Below, piece by piece: positions 17,588 to 25,033 of a DNA stretch of 64,000 bases. The stretch covers positions 16,141 through 80,140 of the forward strand of contig QOQW01000027.1 of NCBI GenBank assembly GCA_003327425.1. Direction: 5' to 3'. The notes under the pieces are model-generated. The model was not told the origin of the DNA. It did not search any database and saw only the letters and a program-made list of their open reading frames with translations. Positions within the stretch are counted from its first letter, which is position 1. Every line of letters begins with the position of its first letter. The translations under genes and the position numbers were made by a program. Source of the DNA: Candidatus Ozemibacter sibiricus (lineage in GTDB: Bacteria; Muiribacteriota; Ozemobacteria; Ozemobacterales; Ozemobacteraceae).

Positions 17588-18166
17588 ATGGAAGCCCCGG
17601 CCCGGTCCAGCCCCCCGCCCTCCGGCCCATCCGATGCCGATCTGGTTCGGCGGGCCCTCGAAGGCGCACGGGATGGCTATGCCGGCCTGGTCGACCGGCA
17701 CCTGCCCTCGCTCGTCGGGTTCCTGCGGTATCTGAACGCCCCGCCGCCGCTGGTGGACGACCTGGTGCAGGAAACCTTCACCAAGGCCTTCAAGCACCTC
17801 CGCGACTACGACCCGCGCCGCCCGTTCACGACCTGGCTGTTCAGCATCGGCAAGAACACCTTCTACGACCATTGCCGCAAACACCATCGAGAACAGAAGA
17901 TGCTGGAAGCCCACCCGCCGGCCCCCGACACCTCCTTCGAAGGCGTCGAGGAAGGAGTCGTGAAACGACGGACCCTGGAAGAACTCCTGGCCTCCCTCAA
18001 TGAGCAGGAACGTATGTTGATCCAGCTTCGCATCTATCAGGATCTCCCGTTCGCCGAGATCGCCCAGATCATGGGCGACTCGGAAGGCGCCCTGCGGGTC
18101 CGCTTCCATCGGATCCTCAAGACCCTGCGGGCCGCTGCCAGCAAGGAGGGAAACCATGCAGCCTGA
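17588..18166 (+). CDS. ECF RNA polymerase sigma factor
   Basis: A 192-residue sigma-70 family protein with only regions 2 and 4. Region 2 spans ~45-105 (LPSLVGFLRYLNAP, VDDLVQETFTKAFKHL, FTTWLFSIGKNTFYDH); region 4 spans ~135-185 (LASLNEQERMLIQLRIYQDLPFAEIAQIMGDSEGALRVRFHRI). It would direct transcription from the TGTAAC-N17-CGTAAC promoters found upstream of its own operon and elsewhere in the window (inference). The next gene overlaps it by 11 nt and encodes a zinc-finger anti-sigma factor. The SD before ATG 17588 is weak (AGGA at 2 nt). The upstream in-frame stop TAA at 17542-17544 and lack of another ATG fix this start. Confidence 0.92.
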   Translation: MEAPARSSPPPSGPSDADLVRRALEGARDGYAGLVDRHLPSLVGFLRYLNAPPPLVDDLVQETFTKAFKHLRDYDPRRPFTTWLFSIGKNTFYDHCRKHHREQKMLEAHPPAPDTSFEGVEEGVVKRRTLEELLASLNEQERMLIQLRIYQDLPFAEIAQIMGDSEGALRVRFHRILKTLRAAASKEGNHAA

Positions 18167-18653
18167 GAACACCTGCGCCCGGTTCCTCGACGAACTGCTC
18201 GCCCGCGGTCAGCCCTCGGCCGCCCTGGCCGCCCATCTGGCTACCTGCCCCGAGTGCCGCGGCCTCGCCGACACCATTCACGGACTGCGCCGGCTCCCTT
18301 CCGCCTATCCCGAGGGGGCCTTCCCTGCCCTCAAGGCCAAGGTGCTGGCCAGCAGCATCCCGGCCGCCGCCACCGCGAGCGGTGGAGCAGGGGCCGCCGC
18401 CGCGGCCAGCAGCAGCCTGCTCAAAACCGCCGCCGCCATCCTGGTGCCTCTGGCGATGGTGACCGGCCTGGCCGTCGTCAGCCTGCGTCAGCCTGCCGCC
18501 CCGGGCGCCGGGTCCGCCCCGACCCAGGTGGCCGCCCCGGCGGCCAGCCACGCTCCCCTCGCCACGCCGGCCATGGCCGTGGCCACGCCGGCGGCCGCGG
18601 CCCACCAGGCCGCTCCCCTGGCCGACACCCTCCTGCCCACCGACAAGGAATAA
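18156..18653 (+). CDS. zinc-finger (ZAS) anti-sigma factor with periplasmic tail
   Basis: A 165-residue protein. The N-terminus carries a ZAS zinc-binding motif, H27-x3-C31-x2-C34 (HLATCPEC), with an additional Cys7, as in class I anti-sigma factors. A membrane helix lies at about 90-112 (LLKTAAAILVPLAMVTGLAVV), followed by a ~50-residue Ala/Pro-rich tail that should be periplasmic and ends LLPTDKE. The tail end matches the C-termini of the two lipoproteins at 38138 and 40408. It should bind the ECF sigma factor encoded just upstream (11-nt overlap) and release it after an envelope signal. Confidence 0.88.
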   Translation: MQPENTCARFLDELLARGQPSAALAAHLATCPECRGLADTIHGLRRLPSAYPEGAFPALKAKVLASSIPAAATASGGAGAAAAASSSLLKTAAAILVPLAMVTGLAVVSLRQPAAPGAGSAPTQVAAPAASHAPLATPAMAVATPAAAAHQAAPLADTLLPTDKE

Positions 18654-18773
18654 CCCTCGCTGGTCTTCGGATCCGCCGGACCCGGCGGCACGGTGGCACC
18701 CGGGCCATTCCCATGGTAACCTGGAATTCCTCCCGATCTCCGTGAGCGACGCCGCACGAGGAAGGACCAGCCG

Positions 18774-20879
18774 ATGAGATGCCTCTTCCCGATCAGGCCT
18801 TCCCCTCCCATGGCAGGGAGGGCCCGCCATGGCATCGTCAGTTCGATCGTCGTGCTGGTCATCGTCGTGCTGACCATCCTGATCGTCCAGTTCCACCACA
18901 TGTCGCGGCAGTCGCAGTCAGCCACGCTCGGGCTGGAACAGCGCGAAGTGGCGCACCAGATGGTCGAACTGGGCATGGAAGAGGCGTTCACCCGCCTGCA
19001 ACGGGAGACCCTCGACGGCAAGAGCGCCGGGGCCAACTGGCTGATCCGGCGCGAGGCGCGACCATTCCCGCTGCCCCTACCCTATGCGAGCAAGAAGATC
19101 CTCGATCTGTGCCGCAGCAGCCAGGACCCGGTGATCGAAGCCGATGCCACCATCGTGATGAGCGATTTCCGCAATGTCGACAGCCGGGGCAACAAATACT
19201 ACGGGTCGGAAGGAGTGGGTTCGGTCAAGCTCTCGGTCCGCCTCTGGATCACGTCGGCCGCCAAGGCCAAGGGTCGCCCCCCGTATGCCGAACTGATCCG
19301 AATGCACGACTACAAGGTGGTCGCGGTGCGCACGGCCCGGGACAACGGCACCGAGCGAGCGGTTTACGCCCAGAATTTCCCGCTCGACTATGCCTTGCTG
19401 GTACGCAAGGGATTCGAGGAATTCAACAACACCCCCTTCGGTCGCAATCTCAACAACAACCAGGCCAGGCTGGTCATCAAGCAGAGCGGGTCTCCCGATA
19501 CCATGGGCAAAGTGGTCATCGGCGGCACCGGCTCTGACAAGTTCGTCTTCCTCAACGTGCACGAGAAGTTCTGGAAGGAAGACGGTACGGGGCTGGTCCC
19601 CAAGCCTTCCACCCCGACCTTCAAGGTGACCTTCGACGACTGCCTGATCCTCTTTCCCAAGATCAAAGACATGATCGATCAGAAGATCGACCAGATCATG
19701 ACCCAGCTCGACCAGCAATCTTCGTCCGACCTGATGCCCCCCCCCGATCGGGCGACCATCGAACAACAGATCTATCAAGTCCTGCGGCAATCCCTCTACG
19801 GGATTTTCACCTTCCGCCACCTGCCAGCCGTCAGAGACGACTACAACGGGCCCGATCTCCAGGAAGAGAGGAGAATCATCAACCTGATCGCCGCCCGGGA
19901 GGACGGCCCCGGGGCGAACATCGAACGTGGCATCGAACTCATCGGGCCCGATCTGGACGCCTTCCGCACCTGTCCCCCTGATCAGCTGCTCGAGGGCGAC
20001 ATCCGCTCGCGCTTCCTCAAGCGGGTCGATTTCCACATGGATGGCACCCCCAACGACAAGATCGACGCCGCGATGATCGAGGACATCAAGAAGAAAACCA
20101 GCATCTACTGCGTCGAAACGACCGTCGATACCGGGGCGGGCGGCGCCCTGGCCGACCGCCAGAAACTGGTCGAAGGGCTGCGCACCCTGTCGAGCAAATA
20201 TTCGAAGGATTTCTTCTCCCGGTTGATCGCCTCCTACCCCTATAAGATCGGAGTCACCGAATCCACCCCTCCCGGCTTCCGGACGCTCAATCATCGCAAC
20301 CTCGCCGGGGCCGCCATTCCGCTCGAGACCTCCGGCGAATCGGGGGTGCAGCCATTCTTCCATGTCAACCTGCGGGGCAAGCGGATGGAAACCAGCGACC
20401 TCCTCGAGCAGGTCGACATCATCGATCCCGACAAGGGCACGATCAACCTGAACGGGTATGCCGACGTGCAAGGCGACGTGACCATCGGCCAAGCCGGTCA
20501 GACGCTCAAGATCAACGGCCAGGGGGGCATCTTCTCGGCCAAAGGCAGCATCACCATCAACGCCAACCTCGAGAAGGGAAGCGACGAGGCCTTCTGCGTC
20601 TTCTTCACCCGCCTGGGCAACATCACGGTCAATGCCGAACGGGTCGAAGCCTCGCTCGTCGCCCTGGGCGGCGGCACCGGCCGCATCATCTTCACCAAGC
20701 CCGTCACCGTGAAAGGGGCGGTGGTGACCGAATTCCTGTCGCTGGCGAACTGGGCGGCCGGCCAGCACACCTTCATCTACGACCCCATCCTCAAGTCGCG
20801 GAATCCATCCACCGATCTCTACGTGGTCAACCTCGGGCTGCCCATCACCTTCCAGCGCCTGGTCGACGGCCGCTTATGA
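18774..20879 (+). CDS. large pilin-like/PilX-like membrane-anchored protein
   Basis: A 701-residue protein. A positively charged start and hydrophobic segment (GIVSSIVVLVIVVLTILIVQFHH, ~residues 21-43) followed by QREVAHQMVELGMEEAFTRL resembles PilX-type pilus-associated proteins anchored by an N-terminal helix. The long rest looks extracellular; the C-terminal ~200 residues (IDPDKGTINLNGYADVQGDVTIGQ, GQGGIFSAKGSITINANL) look like a repetitive beta-helix or polymer-forming-cytoskeletal style fold. An AGGA precedes the ATG by 7 nt. It overlaps the next prepilin gene by 4 nt, so the three genes form an operon. It begins 120 nt after the anti-sigma factor. Confidence 0.7.
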   Translation: MRCLFPIRPSPPMAGRARHGIVSSIVVLVIVVLTILIVQFHHMSRQSQSATLGLEQREVAHQMVELGMEEAFTRLQRETLDGKSAGANWLIRREARPFPLPLPYASKKILDLCRSSQDPVIEADATIVMSDFRNVDSRGNKYYGSEGVGSVKLSVRLWITSAAKAKGRPPYAELIRMHDYKVVAVRTARDNGTERAVYAQNFPLDYALLVRKGFEEFNNTPFGRNLNNNQARLVIKQSGSPDTMGKVVIGGTGSDKFVFLNVHEKFWKEDGTGLVPKPSTPTFKVTFDDCLILFPKIKDMIDQKIDQIMTQLDQQSSSDLMPPPDRATIEQQIYQVLRQSLYGIFTFRHLPAVRDDYNGPDLQEERRIINLIAAREDGPGANIERGIELIGPDLDAFRTCPPDQLLEGDIRSRFLKRVDFHMDGTPNDKIDAAMIEDIKKKTSIYCVETTVDTGAGGALADRQKLVEGLRTLSSKYSKDFFSRLIASYPYKIGVTESTPPGFRTLNHRNLAGAAIPLETSGESGVQPFFHVNLRGKRMETSDLLEQVDIIDPDKGTINLNGYADVQGDVTIGQAGQTLKINGQGGIFSAKGSITINANLEKGSDEAFCVFFTRLGNITVNAERVEASLVALGGGTGRIIFTKPVTVKGAVVTEFLSLANWAAGQHTFIYDPILKSRNPSTDLYVVNLGLPITFQRLVDGRL

Positions 20880-21349
20880 TGCGTCGGCGCGGCTTCTCCC
20901 TCATCGAGATCCTGATCGCCTGCTTCCTGCTGGCCGTCGTCCTGCTGACGCTTTTGTGGATGAACCGCCATTCCCACCTCAGCTCGATGGATGCCTACTA
21001 CGAGGGCATCGCCATGTCGGTGGCGCGCGAACCCCTCGAGATCTTCCGGGGCATGGGGTATGCCTGGCTCGACCTGTACCGGCAGGGCAAGGCCGACCTG
21101 ACCGGATCTCCCCTTCTGAAGGCCTGTCCGCCCGGGGAATGGTTCGACCTGGCGGAGGCCGAGCCGGGACTGTACCCGGCTGAGGCGTGCGATCTCAAGC
21201 GTCGCATCACGGTCGCCCCCGCCGATGCCGAGGGCATCAAGGGCTTCGCCATCACCGTCGAAATCGCGCCCTCCCGCCAGACCCGCGTGGATACCTGGCT
21301 GAGCCGTGATTTCGTCACCCTCAAGTCGTACGTCACGGAGAAGAAATGA
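20876..21349 (+). CDS. type IV prepilin-like protein (minor pilin)
   Basis: A 157-residue protein with a class III prepilin signal: MMRRRG^FSLIEILIACFLLAVVLLTLLWM, with cleavage expected after the glycine, Phe at +1 and Glu at +5. The globular part has no recognised fold. By analogy it is processed by a prepilin peptidase and incorporated as a minor pilin or pseudopilin of a type IV pilus or type II secretion system. ATGATG overlaps the preceding stop by 4 nt; the next gene overlaps it likewise. Confidence 0.85.
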   Translation: MMRRRGFSLIEILIACFLLAVVLLTLLWMNRHSHLSSMDAYYEGIAMSVAREPLEIFRGMGYAWLDLYRQGKADLTGSPLLKACPPGEWFDLAEAEPGLYPAEACDLKRRITVAPADAEGIKGFAITVEIAPSRQTRVDTWLSRDFVTLKSYVTEKK

Positions 21350-22113
21350 GCCACGCCACCCGGGGCCTGACCCTGATCGAGCTGATGCTGGTCCTGCTCT
21401 GCCTGTTCCTGCTGCTCAATCCCGCCTTCCGCATCCTGCGCTCGGGCACCCAGTCGTCGCTGAAGGGGATGATGCAGATCGGCACCACCCTGGAAGCCCG
21501 CAACGTGCTGCGCCAGGTGGTCAACGATCTGCGGGTCTCGGCCTACCGCGTCGACGGCAACCAGCAGCTCAAGATCTCGTGGGCCACCCTGCTGCAGGTG
21601 AGCGGCGCCCTGCCCGAACCGGAATATTCGTTCCTGGCCTTTCCCTTCACCGATTCGATCGAAGCGGCCATCGACAAAGGCGGCAGCGGCATGGCCTGGC
21701 GCAATGCCTCGCTCATCACCTACCGGGTCGAGCCTCACCCCACCCGGCCTTTCATGCGGCAACTGGTCCGCGTGGAAGAGTTCCACCCCAGCCATCCGGC
21801 CCATGCCCGCTATCCCGGCGGCAAGCGGGAAGCGGTGCTGAGCGACCACGTCAACCTGTTCGAGATCAAGCCGCTGGTCATCTCCTCGAGCGGCAAATCG
21901 CTGGTCGCCTTCCGGATCCATCTGCAACTGGTCGATTTCCTGCCAGGGCGGGAAACCACCGTGGCGGTCGGCAGCAGCAACCTGACCCGACCGCGCGAGG
22001 GAGCCATCGCCGATTACTTCGAGATCGTCGTCTCGGAGTTCTATCGGGCCATGCGGCACAAGGCCAAGTTCAACCCCAACTGGCAGAATGGCATCCATGG
22101 TCCCCGCGGGTGA
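21346..22113 (+). CDS. type IV prepilin-like protein (PilW/GspJ-like)
   Basis: A 255-residue prepilin with MSHATRG^LTLIELMLVLLCLFLLLN: cleavage after Gly7 and Glu at +5. Its length and the ARNVLRQVVNDLRVSAYRV segment resemble PilW or GspJ minor pilins, which sit at the pilus or pseudopilus tip. It overlaps the previous pilin by 4 nt (ATGA). With the 701-residue protein it forms a set equivalent to minor pilin operons, but no assembly ATPase or secretin gene is in the window. Confidence 0.82.
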   Translation: MSHATRGLTLIELMLVLLCLFLLLNPAFRILRSGTQSSLKGMMQIGTTLEARNVLRQVVNDLRVSAYRVDGNQQLKISWATLLQVSGALPEPEYSFLAFPFTDSIEAAIDKGGSGMAWRNASLITYRVEPHPTRPFMRQLVRVEEFHPSHPAHARYPGGKREAVLSDHVNLFEIKPLVISSSGKSLVAFRIHLQLVDFLPGRETTVAVGSSNLTRPREGAIADYFEIVVSEFYRAMRHKAKFNPNWQNGIHGPRG

Positions 22114-22274
22114 GCGTGCTCCCACCTGGCGAGGGGCGCCCAGGTGCGTTGATTCGCTCCGGGTCGAGGTCCTGGTTCCAGGGTTGAGCCATGCCCCCGA
22201 GGTCGGGCTGGTCGACCGTTCGTTCGCCGATGGCTTCCGAAGCCACTGCCGATAAATTTCACGGAGACCGTCTG

Positions 22275-24971
22275 ATGCCGCCGAGGCTGCACTGGCGAGG
22301 GGCGTGGTGGCTGCTGGCGATCCTGGCGATCGGCCGCTGGAGCATGGTGGCCGTCGATGCGCCCCGCTATTTCCATGCCATGAATCGGGTCGACTCCGAG
22401 CTGGTGGCGGCCAACCCCCTTCTGAATGGCGTGGCCATTACCGTGCTCTTCGGGCTTCTCTTCCTGGCCACCGCCGCGGTGGCCCGCCAACGTGCCGTCC
22501 AACCCTCCACGACACGTCTGGTGGCAGCCCATCTCGCGGCCGGGGGACTGTACCTCCTGCTTCTGGCGTGCACCATTCAGATAGGGAAGGGCAACGCTCT
22601 GCTGTGGTGGATCCAGGGGGTCATACCGACCGATTCCTTCCTGGCGGTCATCTTCCTGCGAGCGGCCGATCCCCCCTGGGGGGTTTTGGCGTATCTCGCC
22701 GTCCTCTTCGCCCTTCCGGTCTGCTCCCATTGGCCCCGCGGGCGGCTCTGGCTGCTCCCTATCGGATGGCTGGGACTGGCCATCTCGGGGCCTGTCCTGT
22801 CCGCCACCCCAAAATTGGCAGCGTTGTTCGGCTGGTCGCTCGGGCTGATCGGCCTGTCGAGCTGGGTCTGCCGTCCCGCGGCACTGCCCTGGTGGGGACA
22901 GGCAGCTCCCATCCTGATGGGGGCCATTTCCCTGCTCAGCCCAAGCTGCCGCGAACCGGGTCCCCTGCTGGTGATCTTTCAGATGGGGTTGATCAACCTC
23001 GGGGTGATGGGGATGGCGCATCTGCTGCAGCCGGCGGTTGATCGCTCGTGGCCGTTGTCCTGGCTTGTCCCGTTCCTGACCCTGGGCCTGGCCGCGGCGG
23101 TTTCCCCCGTCCATACGCATCTGGTACGGTTTCTGATCGCCGTGACCGGGCTGCCCCTTCTGCCTCTGCCCGAGGCGGCCGTCATGGCGGGAGCGTGGTG
23201 GCTGGCCTGGCGGTGGCCGCGACCAGCGCTGCAACGCATCGTGAGCCTGTTGGCCGCAGCGTATGTCGTTCTCACGCTTGTCGATCTTCAGGTGTTCCGT
23301 CTCCTGGGCATTCGGTTGTCGTGGCGACTGCTCGATTTCGCCGGGCACCTGACGATCGCCTTCGCCTCGATCCGGCCGTATCTGACCCTGCCCACGCTGG
23401 GCCTCGCCGCGGCCGTGCTCGCCCTCGGCCAGGACTGGTCGGCGCAGTCGCCTAGGCAATGGCTCCAAGTTCCCCGACGGCCGATCGGTATTCTGCTGGT
23501 CGTTCTCGGCTGGATCGCGATGGCGGTCTTTCTCCATCCAGGCATGCCGACCTATGTTTCCCCCCTGTGGTGGCAGGGAGCCGCAGGGCTGGCGGAAAAA
23601 CTGGCCGTCAAGCGGGGGAATTCCGCTCCTCCCGACCAGATCTTGCGGGATCTCGATGCGATCCTGCCCTTTTCCGACCAGTCCCCTGTCTCGCGTTTCC
23701 CCACAGGCCACCACCTTCTGCTGGTGATCTGCGAGTCCATGCACACCCGCTACCTATCGCTCTATGGCGCGCCCTTCGCCACCCAACCGGGCCTGGCATC
23801 ATTCACCTCGCGCATGCGTCTGTTCACCCGCATCCACTGCAATTTTCTCTCTTCCGAACATGCCAATTTCGCGATCCTCAACGCCCTGCACCCTCCTGCG
23901 GAGACGGTCGGCGACCTAGCTCCCGAGCTGACCTGCCCATCACTGATTCGGATCCTGGCCGAGGCGGGCTACTCGGTCGGCTATTTTTATCCAGGAGACA
24001 ATCGGTACCAGAATTTTGCGAATTGGCTCGTCTTCCAGCCCCTGGCGCACTGCTACGATCAATTCACCCTTCCTGGACGTGACCAATGGGGATACGCCGG
24101 GTGGGGGATCGACGAACGTGGCCTGCGTCAAGCCATCTTCGACCATATCCGGGAGAGCCAGGCCCGCCGGGAACGATTCGCCGTCATCTACCGAAGCCTC
24201 ACCCCGCATCATCCGTTTCCTCTTCTCGACCCAGCCTACCGCATCTTCGTCCCGACGGTGGAGGAAGTCGCCGCTGGGACGGACATCCGTCCACGCTACC
24301 TCAACCAACTGCTGTTCATCGACGACGTCTTCGCTGGCCTGCTGCACGATCTGCAAACCGCAGGGCTGCTCGACTCGACCCTGGTCGTCTTCATCGCCGA
24401 CCATGGCGAGTCGCTGGCCGAAGCGGGCCGGCCGCACGGGCACGGGTTCCTGCTCGCCCCTGATCTGACCAATGTCTTCTGTGTCATGCTCGAACCGGGA
24501 CGCACCACCTTCCTCCGCGATGAAACCCTGGGCTCGCAAGTGGACCTGATGCCGACCATCCTCGAGGCGTTGGGCCTGCCCATGCCAGCCGGCCACCCCT
24601 ACCAGGGCCGCTCGCTGTTCGGACCTCGGCCTTCGCACCCCTTGGTGGTCTCCTCGTACCAGGACCGCGCGCTGGTCACGCCAGAGCATTTCGTGCGCTT
24701 GCCCGAGCAAGGCTTGCCGGAATGGTATCGAGTCCGCGCCCCCGAGCGGACCGAGCCTCCCGATTTCGATCTGTCTCCGCAGCCATTCCCGGCCACCAAA
24801 GCGGCCGCCGCCTGGCAGCAGGCCATCAAGGCCTTCGAGGCACGCCAGCGCGAGTTCATCCTGCGTTATGCCGAGATCCAGCCTGTTTTCGCCGCCGGAG
24901 CGTGGCGGACGGCCACCGCGCCAGCGGCCCCCTTCGCCGATCTGGCGAGCGTCCTTCCCCCGACGCCCTGA
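22275..24971 (+). CDS. LTA-synthase-like membrane sulfatase/phosphotransferase
   Basis: An 898-residue membrane protein. The N-terminal ~450 residues contain about ten or more hydrophobic helices. The C-terminal half is a sulfatase/alkaline-phosphatase fold: LLLVICESMH (metal-binding Glu), FLSSEHANFAILNALHP at the nucleophile position, FIADHGES and GHGFLL for the later metal ligands. It resembles LTA synthase or phosphoethanolamine transferases that act on the outer face of the inner membrane. In LtaS the nucleophile is Thr; here Ser residues lie at that site. GGAGA stands 6 nt before the chosen ATG at 22275; an in-frame ATG exists at 22191. Substrate unknown. Confidence 0.78.
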   Translation: MPPRLHWRGAWWLLAILAIGRWSMVAVDAPRYFHAMNRVDSELVAANPLLNGVAITVLFGLLFLATAAVARQRAVQPSTTRLVAAHLAAGGLYLLLLACTIQIGKGNALLWWIQGVIPTDSFLAVIFLRAADPPWGVLAYLAVLFALPVCSHWPRGRLWLLPIGWLGLAISGPVLSATPKLAALFGWSLGLIGLSSWVCRPAALPWWGQAAPILMGAISLLSPSCREPGPLLVIFQMGLINLGVMGMAHLLQPAVDRSWPLSWLVPFLTLGLAAAVSPVHTHLVRFLIAVTGLPLLPLPEAAVMAGAWWLAWRWPRPALQRIVSLLAAAYVVLTLVDLQVFRLLGIRLSWRLLDFAGHLTIAFASIRPYLTLPTLGLAAAVLALGQDWSAQSPRQWLQVPRRPIGILLVVLGWIAMAVFLHPGMPTYVSPLWWQGAAGLAEKLAVKRGNSAPPDQILRDLDAILPFSDQSPVSRFPTGHHLLLVICESMHTRYLSLYGAPFATQPGLASFTSRMRLFTRIHCNFLSSEHANFAILNALHPPAETVGDLAPELTCPSLIRILAEAGYSVGYFYPGDNRYQNFANWLVFQPLAHCYDQFTLPGRDQWGYAGWGIDERGLRQAIFDHIRESQARRERFAVIYRSLTPHHPFPLLDPAYRIFVPTVEEVAAGTDIRPRYLNQLLFIDDVFAGLLHDLQTAGLLDSTLVVFIADHGESLAEAGRPHGHGFLLAPDLTNVFCVMLEPGRTTFLRDETLGSQVDLMPTILEALGLPMPAGHPYQGRSLFGPRPSHPLVVSSYQDRALVTPEHFVRLPEQGLPEWYRVRAPERTEPPDFDLSPQPFPATKAAAAWQQAIKAFEARQREFILRYAEIQPVFAAGAWRTATAPAAPFADLASVLPPTP

Positions 24972-25033
24972 CTTCGACCAGCAACCGCCCGTCAGCGGCC
25001 ACTGGCCGGGCGACCTGGCGAGGTGCCAGGAAC

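Noticed and set aside
18710..18730. GGTAACCT before the pilin-like operon as another ECF site
   Set aside because: It lacks a TGTAAC partner 17 nt upstream or a CGTA 17 nt downstream.
19077..20768. 563-codon minus-strand frame
   Set aside because: Shadow of the large pilin-like gene, which has a convincing N-terminal anchor and operon context.
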